Of a stretch of 14,762 nucleotides of DNA, positions 1-6,696 are shown piece by piece. The notes under the pieces were generated by a model that had not been told where the DNA came from, made no database searches, and saw only the letters and a program-made list of their open reading frames with translations. Position 1 is the stretch's first letter. Every line of letters starts with the position of its first letter. The DNA comes from Microcaldota archaeon (lineage in GTDB: Archaea > Micrarchaeota > Micrarchaeia > Anstonellales > Bilamarchaeaceae). Position numbers and translations under genes: made by a program. The DNA lies in assembly GCA_013425425.1 (NCBI GenBank), contig JACCLJ010000010.1, positions 1 through 14,762 on the forward strand, in the 5' to 3' direction.

Positions 1-444
1 AGTGTCGGCGCTGCCGATCGGAAGCACTTCCCAGGTTTGGTTGTAGATGACATCGTTGTCACTCCACACAACCAGGTTTTTCATGCCTTCCACCGAAGGC
101 AGAAGCATGAAGTTGAATGTGATCGGGTCGTTCGTCGAAAGCTGCCCTCCGGTTTCCTGCTTGCCGTCTATGTTAAGCCCGATTGTTTTGCCCTGCGCAC
201 ATGCGGCAGTCACGCTGAACTGGACCACCTGGCCGAGCGTGCCCGTCTGCGGCAATTCCGAGAAAGTGTACGAAGGCGTGCACTGTTCCGCTGCTGGCGG
301 CTGCGCCGGTGGCTGGCCCCCGGAAGCGTTAAGCGGCGTAGAGCCGCCTTCGGTTACCGGCGGAGTGGTTGTACCGCCGATGCATCCTGCTGATACGATC
401 AGCATCAGTCCCAAAAGAAGCAAAATTTTTATTCTCCCTTCCAT
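1..444 (-). CDS. Secreted lipoprotein, N-terminal part (gene runs off the window)
   Basis: The gene reads leftward out of the window, so only the first 148 residues are seen and no stop is present. Residues 1-20 form a basic then hydrophobic signal peptide (MEGRIKILLLLGLMLIVSAG) ending in a lipobox with Cys21, so the mature protein should be lipid-anchored outside the cell membrane. A linker rich in Gly, Thr, Pro and Ala (about residues 22-54) follows, typical of archaeal surface lipoproteins. From about residue 55 the chain looks like beta-strands of an Ig-like or binding-protein fold, with two cysteines (55 and 82) that could pair. The start at 444 is supported by a GAGGTGA ribosome binding site six bases upstream. 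It is divergent from the orc1/cdc6 operon across an 80-base gap. No specific function is recognised, and the missing C-terminus could hold a recognisable domain. Confidence 0.8.
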   Translation of the reverse strand, partial: MEGRIKILLLLGLMLIVSAGCIGGTTTPPVTEGGSTPLNASGGQPPAQPPAAEQCTPSYTFSELPQTGTLGQVVQFSVTAACAQGKTIGLNIDGKQETGGQLSTNDPITFNFMLLPSVEGMKNLVVWSDNDVIYNQTWEVLPIGSADT

Positions 445-494
445 CCCATTTCACCTCTCAAATAGTTTAGATGCTAAGTCTGGAACGGAACCTG

Positions 495-506
495 TTATAA
501 ATATTT
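495..506 (+). promoter_or_regulatory. TATA box of the orc1/cdc6 operon
   Basis: TTATAAATATTT is centred about 26 bases upstream of the ATG at 525, the spacing expected if transcription starts at the A of the start codon (leaderless mRNA). No ribosome binding site precedes this ATG. Read on the other strand, the same AT tract could serve the divergent lipoprotein gene: transcription would start near 475 and give a leader of about 30 bases that includes that gene's GAGGTGA site. Confidence 0.6.
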
Positions 507-524
507 ACCTATAATTAAACGTTC

Positions 525-1715
525 ATGTCTTCTTTTGACGAATTATTACCAAAACACACTATATTCAAAAACACGTCTATTCTTTCCCCGCATTACATAC
601 CGAAGACCCTGCCGTTCAGGGAGGAGCAGATAGAAGAGATAAAGAAGCTGCTTTCCCCGGCGCTTAGGGACCAGAAGCCGAAGAACCTGATAATCTACGG
701 AAAAACGGGAACGGGCAAGACGTGCTCGGTGCGCAAGGTCATGGAGGAATTCGAAAGGACCGAAAAAGATGCGAAGATGCACTATCTGAACTGCAGGATA
801 TACAACTCAAGATACAGGATACTCCAGCGCATTCTGAAAGGATACGTCCCGGAGCTGGAAAAGGCGGGATTCGGGCTGCCGTACCTGTATGAAAAACTGA
901 TAGAGATAACGAATAAGGGGCACCAGATGGTGGTCGTGCTCGATGAGATAGACATGATAAAGGACCTGGACGAGCTGGTATACACGCTCACAAGGGTGAA
1001 CGATGAGACCCGGAACGGCGGGGTCAGCATAATAGGGATTTCTAACAAGCTGTCATTCAAGGACGCGCTCGACTCGAGAAGCAGGAGCAGCCTCTATGAA
1101 ACGGAGATGCTCTTCCCGTCGTATACTTCGGAACAGCTGCAGAAGATACTGATGCAGAGGCTTCCGGACGGCTTCGTTGAAAATGCGGTCGAATCTTCCG
1201 CGGTAAACCTCGCTGCTGCGATAACCGCGAGGGAAAGCGGCGATGCGAGATATGCGCTGAAGCTGCTTCTGAAGGCCGGCGAGATTGCCGAGCATGACGG
1301 AAAAAACAAAGTGGATGACGGCGATGTTGATGCTGCGAGGCAGAAGGTCGAGATCGACCTTACGGGCGAGACGGTCAATACGCTTCCGGAGATGCACCAG
1401 ATTGTGCTTCACGCGATTGCCACCCTGACCATGAACGGCAGCAAATATTCGCGGCTCGAGGGCATGGACATGGCTGACGGATTTTTGCTTTCGGGCGAGG
1501 CGTATGAGGAATACGAAAAGATATGCGACAGGCTGAAAAAGAAGGCGAGAAGCCCCAGATGGTTCAAGGAGTACCTAAACGACCTTGAGATGCTCGGGCT
1601 TATCACTACGACTCCGAGCAGCAAGGGGATACGCGGGCATACGACGCTGATAAGGCTGGGCCAGAAACCGGAAGACGTTTGCCTGATAACGAAAAAGAAT
1701 TTGTTTGGTGAATGA
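525..1715 (+). CDS. cdc6: Orc1/Cdc6-type replication initiator (AAA+ ATPase)
   Basis: This 396-residue protein binds replication origins and helps load the MCM helicase. It has the full family layout. An N-terminal arm carries the usual PxxLPFRE-like entry (PKTLPFREEQ, 26-35). Walker A is GKTGTGKT (59-66), Walker B is VVVLDEID (136-143), and sensor 1 is in GISNK (171-175, Asn174). The conserved LDSRSRSSL stretch (182-190) holds the likely arginine finger, and GDAR (239-242) is sensor 2. A C-terminal winged helix follows from about residue 285. Length is normal for archaeal Orc1/Cdc6, and the catalytic motifs are intact. It is first in an operon: the next gene starts four bases after its stop, behind a GGTGA site lying in the last codons of this gene. 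Family assignment is very secure. Origins often lie beside such genes, but no origin repeats were found in the short upstream gap. Confidence 0.97.
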   Translation: MSSFDELLPKHTIFKNTSILSPHYIPKTLPFREEQIEEIKKLLSPALRDQKPKNLIIYGKTGTGKTCSVRKVMEEFERTEKDAKMHYLNCRIYNSRYRILQRILKGYVPELEKAGFGLPYLYEKLIEITNKGHQMVVVLDEIDMIKDLDELVYTLTRVNDETRNGGVSIIGISNKLSFKDALDSRSRSSLYETEMLFPSYTSEQLQKILMQRLPDGFVENAVESSAVNLAAAITARESGDARYALKLLLKAGEIAEHDGKNKVDDGDVDAARQKVEIDLTGETVNTLPEMHQIVLHAIATLTMNGSKYSRLEGMDMADGFLLSGEAYEEYEKICDRLKKKARSPRWFKEYLNDLEMLGLITTTPSSKGIRGHTTLIRLGQKPEDVCLITKKNLFGE

Positions 1716-1718
1716 ATA

Positions 1719-2507
1719 ATGAAAACAAATATCCTGAAAAAAGACGGAAAGGCATACATCAGGCTGCCGGATGAGTTTTCGGATTTCGATGATGTGGAGC
1801 TGTTCAAGCTGAAGGACGGCTATTACCTTGTCACGCTTCCGCTGGCAGGCGTGCAGCCGGACAGGGCACCGGAGAGGATTAAGGTTCCCGCCGCCGGATT
1901 CCAGATTCTGGGCGAAGCGGAAAAGAACGTGCTGAAGAAACTGCTGGCGATAAAATTCAATGAGAGAACACCTGCATACGTTGAGAAGACGCTTTCTGCC
2001 GAAGAGAAAAACGTGCTCCGCGAGCTGGAAGACAAGAGTTTCATAAACGTTTTCAGGGGGAAGAAATACCCGGACGGCGTCTATAACATAAACGACAGGA
2101 TTTACGGCGCGCTTTACGGAAAGGAGACCGTGGCCGCGCAGCCGCCTGCGCCCTCTGCAAAAAGGGAGGGAACGGTGCAAAGGCCGCCCGATACGCTTGG
2201 GCAGAAGGGATATGCGATAGGGGCGCCAAAGGACCTCGCCGAGATAATCGAGAAGCACAGGGACGAGATAAAATCAGGGAAGATAAAGGGACTGAAAGGC
2301 TTTGACGGGAGATTCTACATAGCGAAGATGGATTACATTTCGAAAATGTCCCCGCTCGTGATGAAGCAGCTGGACCAGGAAAGGAGCATAGATGAGATAG
2401 CCGAAAACCTGAAGATCGAACCGGATGCCGTGCGGACGGTGCTCCATATCCTTGCGGAAGCGGGCGATGTCATGGAAAAGAGAAGGGGCGTTTACGCGGC
2501 GATATGA
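1719..2507 (+). CDS. Unrecognised protein with two winged-helix-like regions
   Basis: This 262-residue protein is not recognised as a named family. Residues 1-43 read as short beta-strands (KDGKAYIRLP, then VELFKLKDGYYLV), resembling an AbrB/SpoVT-type swapped hairpin. Residues about 62-135 look like a winged helix with an EEKNVLRELEDKSFI helix pair. A Pro/Ala linker (138-160) follows. Residues 165-262 look like a second winged-helix region, with SIDEIAENLKIEPDAVRTVL as a helix-turn-helix and a final wing. There are no membrane segments or cysteine clusters. A GGTGA site lies seven bases before the ATG. It sits between orc1/cdc6 and an HD phosphohydrolase with four-base and zero-base gaps, so it is surely cotranscribed. 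I infer a DNA-binding regulator or replication accessory factor; that role is not shown by the sequence. Confidence 0.85.
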   Translation: MKTNILKKDGKAYIRLPDEFSDFDDVELFKLKDGYYLVTLPLAGVQPDRAPERIKVPAAGFQILGEAEKNVLKKLLAIKFNERTPAYVEKTLSAEEKNVLRELEDKSFINVFRGKKYPDGVYNINDRIYGALYGKETVAAQPPAPSAKREGTVQRPPDTLGQKGYAIGAPKDLAEIIEKHRDEIKSGKIKGLKGFDGRFYIAKMDYISKMSPLVMKQLDQERSIDEIAENLKIEPDAVRTVLHILAEAGDVMEKRRGVYAAI

Positions 2508-3629
2508 ATGGTGATAGTGAAGGACGAGGCATACGGGACCATAGAATTCGACGAACTTGAAGAGAGGATAATTGACACGCCCGGTTTCCAGAGGCTCAGA
2601 AGGATAACGCAGATGTCGGTCACCAATCTCGTTTACCCGGGCGCAAACCACACGCGCTTCGAGCATTCGCTCGGGACCGCATATCTCTCATCGCTCATAG
2701 CCGGAAAGCTTGGTTTTGACGAGGACGGAATGAGAAAGATAAAGCTGTTCGGCCTGCTTCACGACATAGGGCATGTGGCGTTCTCGCACGAGGGGGAGGA
2801 CGTGCTCCGGAAATATATCGGCGACCATGAGACGCTTGGAAGGGAGATGATAAGGAAAGGCGGGATAGCGGACATACTCAATGAGAATTATTCGGCCGGC
2901 GAGATAGCTGACATGCATGGAAGCAGGAGGGGCATGATTGTCGAGGCCGACATAGGTGCAGACAGGATGGATTACCTGAAGCGCGATGCGCTCAACACCG
3001 GCGTTGCCTATGGAGTAATAGACATAGACCGGATCGTGCATACGCTTGCGGTCGAAGGCGATGAGCTGTGCGTGACGGAGGGGGGCCTTGAGGCCGCGGA
3101 ATCGCTGCTTGTCGCAAGGTTCATGATGTTCTCTGCGGTTTACCTGCACAAGACGGTGAGGATTGCCACCGCCATGCTGCACAGGGCGATAGAAAAATCG
3201 ATAGCGGATAAAACGATAAAGCCGGAGGAATTCATCAACATGGGCGATGAGGTTGCATACTGGAGAATGCTCCAGTCGCCGTCCGCAAGGGAATATGCCG
3301 AAGGGCTGCTGAAGAGAAGGCTTTACAAGGAAATCGCATCCATCCCGGAGAAGAGCATAAGCAGGAAGGAGGCGGAGAAGCTTGAAAGGGAGCTTTCCGC
3401 AAAGTTCGGATGCGACATCATGATAGATTATCCGACCCAGTTCTCGAAAACGGTGGAGCTGAAGGTGAAAACAAAGGGCGGGCTACGCCCTCTTACGGAA
3501 CTCTCCACGCTCGTTGGGTCCCTCCAGAAGGCGGAGGAAGAAAGAAGGCGAATCCTGGTGCTGGCTGATGAAGAGACAAGAAAGTCAAAAGGGGAATTGA
3601 TAAGGAAGGCGATTCACGCGCCTGCCTGA
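2508..3629 (+). CDS. HD-domain phosphohydrolase, SAMHD1/dGTPase-like
   Basis: This 373-residue metal-dependent phosphohydrolase has the H...HD...D set of the SAMHD1/dNTP-triphosphohydrolase branch. The N-terminus has the family's DTPGFQRLRRITQ region (23-35) and HTRFEHSLG with metal ligand His53. LLHDIGH gives His85 and Asp86, and GADRMDYLKRD gives Asp152. By analogy with SAMHD1 Asp311, Tyr315 and Asp319, residues Asp152, Tyr156 and Asp160 occupy ligand and substrate positions. The C-terminal part (about 200-373) is helical and highly charged. The likely reaction is removal of triphosphate from dNTPs, or hydrolysis of a related nucleotide; substrate cannot be read from sequence. Its ATG directly follows the TGA of the preceding gene, so it is translated in the orc1 operon. 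Its last 16 bases overlap the convergent Sec61-beta gene. Confidence 0.92.
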   Translation: MVIVKDEAYGTIEFDELEERIIDTPGFQRLRRITQMSVTNLVYPGANHTRFEHSLGTAYLSSLIAGKLGFDEDGMRKIKLFGLLHDIGHVAFSHEGEDVLRKYIGDHETLGREMIRKGGIADILNENYSAGEIADMHGSRRGMIVEADIGADRMDYLKRDALNTGVAYGVIDIDRIVHTLAVEGDELCVTEGGLEAAESLLVARFMMFSAVYLHKTVRIATAMLHRAIEKSIADKTIKPEEFINMGDEVAYWRMLQSPSAREYAEGLLKRRLYKEIASIPEKSISRKEAEKLERELSAKFGCDIMIDYPTQFSKTVELKVKTKGGLRPLTELSTLVGSLQKAEEERRRILVLADEETRKSKGELIRKAIHAPA

Positions 3630-3784
3630 ACCACGAAGCCGCCTATTTTTACGATCAGGACCAGCACGAAGGTCGCGATGATCATGGCCTTTGGGTCTAT
3701 CTCGAATCCGCTTATTTTTATATCCGGCGAAAATCCGATGATGCCTGCCGAGGTCATCGGCATGGATACTTTTTCTTCTGCCAT
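3614..3784 (-). CDS. secG: Sec61-beta / SecG subunit of the protein translocase
   Basis: This 56-residue single-span protein is the small, non-essential-type beta subunit of the SecYEG/Sec61 channel. The cytoplasmic N-terminus MAEEKVSMPMTSAGIIGF carries the family's Ser/Ala/Gly 'SAG' element. A short variable stretch then leads to the conserved IDPK motif (29-32) just before one transmembrane helix (about 34-52), and the protein ends shortly after it. This layout and length are diagnostic of archaeal Sec61-beta. The stop at 3614 lies inside the 3' end of the convergent HD gene, an overlap of 16 bases. The ATG at 3784 has no ribosome binding site, but a TATA-like element centred 26 bases upstream implies a leaderless transcript. 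The alternative in-frame methionines (8 and 10) would remove the conserved start. Confidence 0.9.
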   Translation of the reverse strand: MAEEKVSMPMTSAGIIGFSPDIKISGFEIDPKAMIIATFVLVLIVKIGGFVVQAGA

Positions 3785-3804
3785 GGTTAATTGCTGCTGG
3801 ATTG

Positions 3805-3815
3805 GGTTTAAAACC
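3805..3815. promoter_or_regulatory. Symmetric TATA box shared by secG and the MarC-family gene
   Basis: GGTTTAAAACC is an 11-base odd palindrome centred on 3810. The secG ATG begins at 3784 and the MarC-family ATG at 3836, each exactly 26 bases from the centre. Both genes lack ribosome binding sites, so one TATA element can explain two leaderless divergent transcripts. The position match is seen directly; bidirectional use is inferred. Confidence 0.6.
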
Positions 3816-3835
3816 TTAACTTCGTTGATGGCTGC

Positions 3836-4435
3836 ATGGACGGCATGCTCGCTATAGTACAGTCCTTCATACTTCTTCTCGTCATTATGGACCCCGTCCT
3901 GAGCCTCGCCGCGTTTATTTCGCTCACGAAAGGGAAGAAAAACGAGGAATGCAGGGCGATTGCGTTCAAGGGCGTTGCGGTAGCGGCGCTCGTCTTCCTG
4001 ACGTTTGCATTCGGCGGGAACATCCTTCTCCAGCTTCTGAATGTGAATATCGACAGCTTCAAGGCTGCGGGCGGCATAATACTAATCCTGATGGGCGTCC
4101 AGCTCTCGCTCGGAATATCCTTTCCCAAGGACAAAAACGAAGACGTGGTAAGCGAAGTTGCGGTCGTCATAGGCACTCCGCTGATAAGCGGGCCTGCAAC
4201 GATAACCTCGACCATACTCCTCGTCAATGAGTTCGGGCTTACAACGACGCTCATCGCAGGAACCGCGGCTCTCGTTGTCGTTCTGATTTCGCTGCTTGCG
4301 GGCACGTACATCAGCAAAACGCTCGGGCGCGGAGGGATGCAGGTGCTCTCCACCATGATGGGGATAGTAACGCTCGCGTGGGGAATGCAGTTCGTGATAA
4401 GCGGGATCCAGGCGCTTCTCGGCGTAGGGCCGTGA
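3836..4435 (+). CDS. MarC/UPF0056-family integral membrane protein
   Basis: This 199-residue protein has about six hydrophobic helices (roughly 5-30, 44-68, 75-95, 115-132, 138-158, 170-195) and the two family hallmarks. These are a helix-breaking DP in the first span (VIMDPVLSLAAFISLT, Asp19-Pro20) and the re-entrant-like GTPLISGPATITSTILL (113-129), which repeats the first pattern in the second half. The family's transport or other function is still not settled; its original link to multiple antibiotic resistance was withdrawn, so no role should be read into the name. Length is normal for the family. The start at 3836 is favoured by a TATA box at -26; Met4 (3845) is the alternative. It appears to be transcribed alone, because a T-rich tract begins right after its stop. 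Confidence 0.92.
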   Translation: MDGMLAIVQSFILLLVIMDPVLSLAAFISLTKGKKNEECRAIAFKGVAVAALVFLTFAFGGNILLQLLNVNIDSFKAAGGIILILMGVQLSLGISFPKDKNEDVVSEVAVVIGTPLISGPATITSTILLVNEFGLTTTLIAGTAALVVVLISLLAGTYISKTLGRGGMQVLSTMMGIVTLAWGMQFVISGIQALLGVGP

Positions 4436-4454
4436 TTTTTCAGGATATTTTTTT
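4436..4454 (+). terminator. Likely oligo-T termination region after the MarC-family gene
   Basis: TTTTT follows the TGA at once (4436-4440), and a second run of seven T's lies at 4448-4454. Archaeal RNA polymerase terminates at such oligo-T tracts without a hairpin. The second run merges into the TTTAAA promoter element of the next gene. Confidence 0.45.
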
Positions 4455-4458
4455 AAAC
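4451..4458 (+). promoter_or_regulatory. TATA box of the small winged-helix gene
   Basis: TTTTAAAC is centred about 27 bases upstream of the ATG at 4482, consistent with a leaderless transcript starting at that ATG. This is the main reason for preferring 4482 over the in-frame TTG at 4461. Confidence 0.5.
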
Positions 4459-4481
4459 TCTTGCGGCCTAAACACGTGATT

Positions 4482-4889
4482 ATGGGGAAGGTTATCGAAT
4501 TTCCTAAGAGGGGCAAGGAGCTGCCGGAAACGCCTAAAAAGCCGCTTCTGAAAAGATTCAGGGAAAAACTGCACGGGTTTATGGAAAGCCGCAGGATAGA
4601 GAAGGAGAATGAAACTAGGATAGCCATGGATGCCGCAACGATCCAGCTCAGGACCGCGAAGATACTTGTTACGATAGACTGCTGCTCGAATGAGCTTCTG
4701 GAGATAGCAAACATGACCGGCATGCGCACTGACGGCGTATACGAAGAACTCCTCAGTCTTACGTCGAAAGGCATTGTGGAAAAGGAAAGAGGGCGCTACA
4801 GGCTCAGCAATTATGGAAAGAAGCTGGTGGACAAGCTCGAGGAAGATGATGATATACGGGAATACGCGGAGAGATACGACGTCATTTAA
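4482..4889 (+). CDS. Small winged-helix protein, function unknown
   Basis: This 135-residue soluble protein starts MGKVIEFPKR. A basic N-terminal stretch and a charged helix (about 20-48) precede a winged helix in residues 52-122. The helix pair is ELLEIANMTGMRTDGVYEELLSLTSKGIVE and the wing is KERGRYRLSNYGKKL. The arrangement resembles single-domain archaeal regulators with MarR/ArsR-like wings, but I cannot name a family. The acidic tail EEDDDIREYAERYDVI follows. It lies between the MarC-family gene and convergent trm56, sharing three of four bases of overlapping stop codons with the latter. A DNA-binding regulatory role is inferred; a protein-interaction winged helix is equally possible. 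Confidence 0.8.
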   Translation: MGKVIEFPKRGKELPETPKKPLLKRFREKLHGFMESRRIEKENETRIAMDAATIQLRTAKILVTIDCCSNELLEIANMTGMRTDGVYEELLSLTSKGIVEKERGRYRLSNYGKKLVDKLEEDDDIREYAERYDVI

Positions 4890-5443
4890 GCCGTTTTCTC
4901 AATCGTCTTTCCCCTTTCGTTCGGCCTTAATCTTATTTTTCCTTTGAAATGTTCGTCGAAATTCCGCTCGAGCTCTTTTCCGCCTTGCAGCCGGTCGAGC
5001 AGGATTGCGAGCGCCGCGACCTCGCTGTGCGGCTGGCTCGTTACCGAAACGTTGTAGTCGGCTAATTCGTAAACCTCTTTCGGGACGCGTTCGGCCCCCA
5101 CAACAACAAGAACATTTCCGCTCGCGCTTTCGCCCGCTTTTTTGTTTGTTTTGATTTTTGTTTCGAGTTCGGGGAGGGGAATACCGTACATCGTCATGTG
5201 GATGATTACGAACCCTTTTTTCTTGTAGTCCCTTATCACGTTCAGGAAGTTTTTTTCGTATGAAATTGCGAACCTGCCGCCCCAGTTGCCCGCTATGCTT
5301 TCGACGGTTTTTTCAAGGCTTCCGTCATGCTGGCCGGAATAGATGATGCCGTCAGCTCCGAACGCCCTTGAAACGAGCGCGACATGCGTGGTAATCCGCT
5401 CATCGCGCGGAAGCCGGTGGCCGAGACGGAGGACGAAAATCAT
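4886..5443 (-). CDS. trm56: tRNA (cytidine(56)-2'-O)-methyltransferase, archaeal Trm56
   Basis: This SPOUT-class enzyme transfers a methyl group from S-adenosylmethionine to the 2'-OH of C56 in the T-loop of archaeal tRNAs. The 185-residue sequence shows the family signature from the first residues (VLRLGHRLPRDERITTHVAL, 4-23). The three knot segments follow: HMTMYGIPL (82-90), VLVVVGAERVP (111-121), and NVSVTSQPHSEVAALAILLDRL within 131-152, which form the SAM-binding trefoil knot. A small Gly/Ser-rich insertion (about 100-110) precedes the second segment. The start at 5443 has an AGGTAA site upstream that contains the TAG stop of the MFS gene, so the two are translated in one operon with eight bases between them. 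Its stop overlaps that of the convergent winged-helix gene. The assignment is secure. Confidence 0.95.
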   Translation of the reverse strand: MIFVLRLGHRLPRDERITTHVALVSRAFGADGIIYSGQHDGSLEKTVESIAGNWGGRFAISYEKNFLNVIRDYKKKGFVIIHMTMYGIPLPELETKIKTNKKAGESASGNVLVVVGAERVPKEVYELADYNVSVTSQPHSEVAALAILLDRLQGGKELERNFDEHFKGKIRLRPNERGKTIEKTA

Positions 5444-5451
5444 GCGATTAC

Positions 5452-6573
5452 CTACGCTACATTTATGTGCCTCTTTTTTAATTCTATGATCAGGGGGTAA
5501 AATAGCAGCACGGCTCCGAGCAATGCGAGCGAGAGATGGATGTTTGAGAGGAAAAAGGTGAAGAAGAGGACTGCCAGGATGCCGAAGACCCTCCCGACGT
5601 TCAGGAGGAATTCGCGCATTACCATGCTTTTTGTCATGTCCCGCCCGCTGTCGACTATTATCGCGGTCGTGAACGGGTAGAAGAGCGTGGAGAAGAAATT
5701 ACGCACCGAAACGGCTACGTACCAGAGGCCTGCGGTGCTGGCGAAGGTCGCAGCGATGGTAGTCAGGCTCAGCCCGCTGCCGAATACATCTATGTATCTC
5801 CTGCGCTTCTTCATCTTGTCCGACAGCCTGCTTGCGATGAACGAGGCGATTATCGAAAGGATGGTTGTCGCGGAGATGTAGGCGCCCAGCTCCAGCGGGG
5901 TCTTGAAATAGAGCAGGGGTATTACGACAAATGCAGTGGCCACGCCTCCTCCGTATACCCCCTCTACCAGTATAAGGGTTTTGAACCCCTTCAGCTCTTT
6001 TGCGCTTTCGTCAAATGAATACTTCTCCTTCCGGTCTTCAAGCGCGGAAACAGGAACCAGCACGGTTGCATAAAGGAATGCCGCGCAGGCGAAAACCGCC
6101 TGCATCCCGAATCCCATGGCTATCATCCCTGCCGCGAGGGGAAGCACAAGGCCGAGTATCTGCGTCATTGAAAAATACACCGATCCGAACTGCGCGGCGC
6201 GCCCCCGGCTCATCTCGAAATACATTATATTGAAAGGAGCCCAGAAAATAAACGATGGAACGCCGAGCATGAGGCAATAGAAGATGAAAAGCTCCATGCT
6301 CGGCGGAAGGAATGCGACCGCACCATAGCCGGCTGCGCGTGCGGCTATTCCGAGAAACATGAGCTGCCTGAAATCCATGGTTTTTTTGTTCAGCAATGCG
6401 ATAACCGGAAGCGGCGCCAACGCCCAGAAAAGGGTGCCGAACACAAGGCCGGTTTCGCTGATTCCCGAGTCCCTGAAATAGAGATAGATAAGGCTGCCCC
6501 CGAGCACTTCCGAGCCCAGCCATAGGACGTAAGTTGACAGCAGCCTTACCAGTGGATTTTTCGAATCTAGCAT
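5452..6573 (-). CDS. Major facilitator superfamily transporter
   Basis: This protein of about 373 residues has some twelve hydrophobic segments in two halves, separated by a charged central loop (LEDRKEKYSFDESAKELKG). The second half carries the classical loop motif SRLSDKMKKRRRY, equivalent to the MFS GxxxDRxGRR signature; the first-half copy is degenerate. The substrate cannot be read from sequence. The frame stays open to an ATG at 6657, with others at 6591 and 6573. I prefer 6573 (MLDSKNPLVRLL) because a TTTTTATT element (6604-6611) places transcription start near 6581 and the first membrane helix begins just after this methionine. It is upstream of trm56 in the same operon, though a functional link between a transporter and tRNA methylation is not apparent. 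It is divergent from glmM. Confidence 0.88.
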   Translation of the reverse strand: MLDSKNPLVRLLSTYVLWLGSEVLGGSLIYLYFRDSGISETGLVFGTLFWALAPLPVIALLNKKTMDFRQLMFLGIAARAAGYGAVAFLPPSMELFIFYCLMLGVPSFIFWAPFNIMYFEMSRGRAAQFGSVYFSMTQILGLVLPLAAGMIAMGFGMQAVFACAAFLYATVLVPVSALEDRKEKYSFDESAKELKGFKTLILVEGVYGGGVATAFVVIPLLYFKTPLELGAYISATTILSIIASFIASRLSDKMKKRRRYIDVFGSGLSLTTIAATFASTAGLWYVAVSVRNFFSTLFYPFTTAIIVDSGRDMTKSMVMREFLLNVGRVFGILAVLFFTFFLSNIHLSLALLGAVLLFYPLIIELKKRHINVA

Positions 6574-6646
6574 GGTTCTCTTGATAATCATTGCAAAAAT
6601 CAGAATAAAAACGTTTTGAAGCAAATAGGATGGGATTGAAACATGG

Positions 6647-6667
6647 CAAAATTGCAAAACAATTTTG
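6647..6667. repeat. Inverted repeat 1 upstream of glmM
   Basis: CAAAATTG at 6647-6654 and CAATTTTG at 6660-6667 are perfect 8-base arms around a five-base loop (CAAAA). It could form an RNA hairpin or be an operator for a dimeric regulator. Confidence 0.6.
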
Positions 6668-6673
6668 ACTATT

Positions 6674-6692
6674 CAAAAACCAGAGGTTTTTG
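6674..6692. repeat. Inverted repeat 2 adjoining the glmM start
   Basis: CAAAAACC at 6674-6681 and GGTTTTTG at 6685-6692 are perfect 8-base arms around a three-base loop (AGA). The repeat ends four bases before the glmM ATG, so as RNA it would sit at the ribosome entry site and as DNA it would cover the expected transcription start region. Confidence 0.6.
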
Positions 6693-6696
6693 AGAC

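Larger units (their letters stand above)
6643..6693 (+). other. Possible 16-codon leader ORF upstream of glmM
   Basis: An ATG at 6643 opens MAKLQNNFDYSKTRGF and ends with TGA at 6691-6693, three bases before and in frame with the glmM start. Its first codons (ATGGCAAAATTG) resemble those of glmM (ATGGCGAAATAC). Both inverted repeats of this region lie inside it. It may be chance, a relic of a duplicated start, or a real leader peptide; no strong ribosome binding site is seen. Confidence 0.2.

Noticed and set aside
459..469. Shared 11-mer CAAATAGTTTA at 459-469 and 9028-9038
   Set aside because: It is AT-rich, lies in opposite orientation relative to the genes it precedes, and at the first site is too close to the start codon to be a TATA box; probably chance.
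47..514. Open frame of about 155 codons on the plus strand over the left-edge lipoprotein gene
   Set aside because: The opposite strand encodes a convincing signal peptide, lipobox and linker with a ribosome site; the plus-strand reading has no recognisable features and runs through the divergent promoter.
445..524. Replication origin next to orc1/cdc6
   Set aside because: The gap is only 80 bases, holds promoter elements, and shows no pair of inverted origin-recognition-box-like repeats or extended unwinding element. GGAACGGAAC is a short direct repeat that is not enough.
2508..3629. HD/SAMHD1-like protein as an anti-phage defence enzyme
   Set aside because: dNTP-depleting HD enzymes can act in defence, but no toxin, nuclease or mobile genes are nearby and the operon partner is a core replication gene, so a housekeeping role is more likely.
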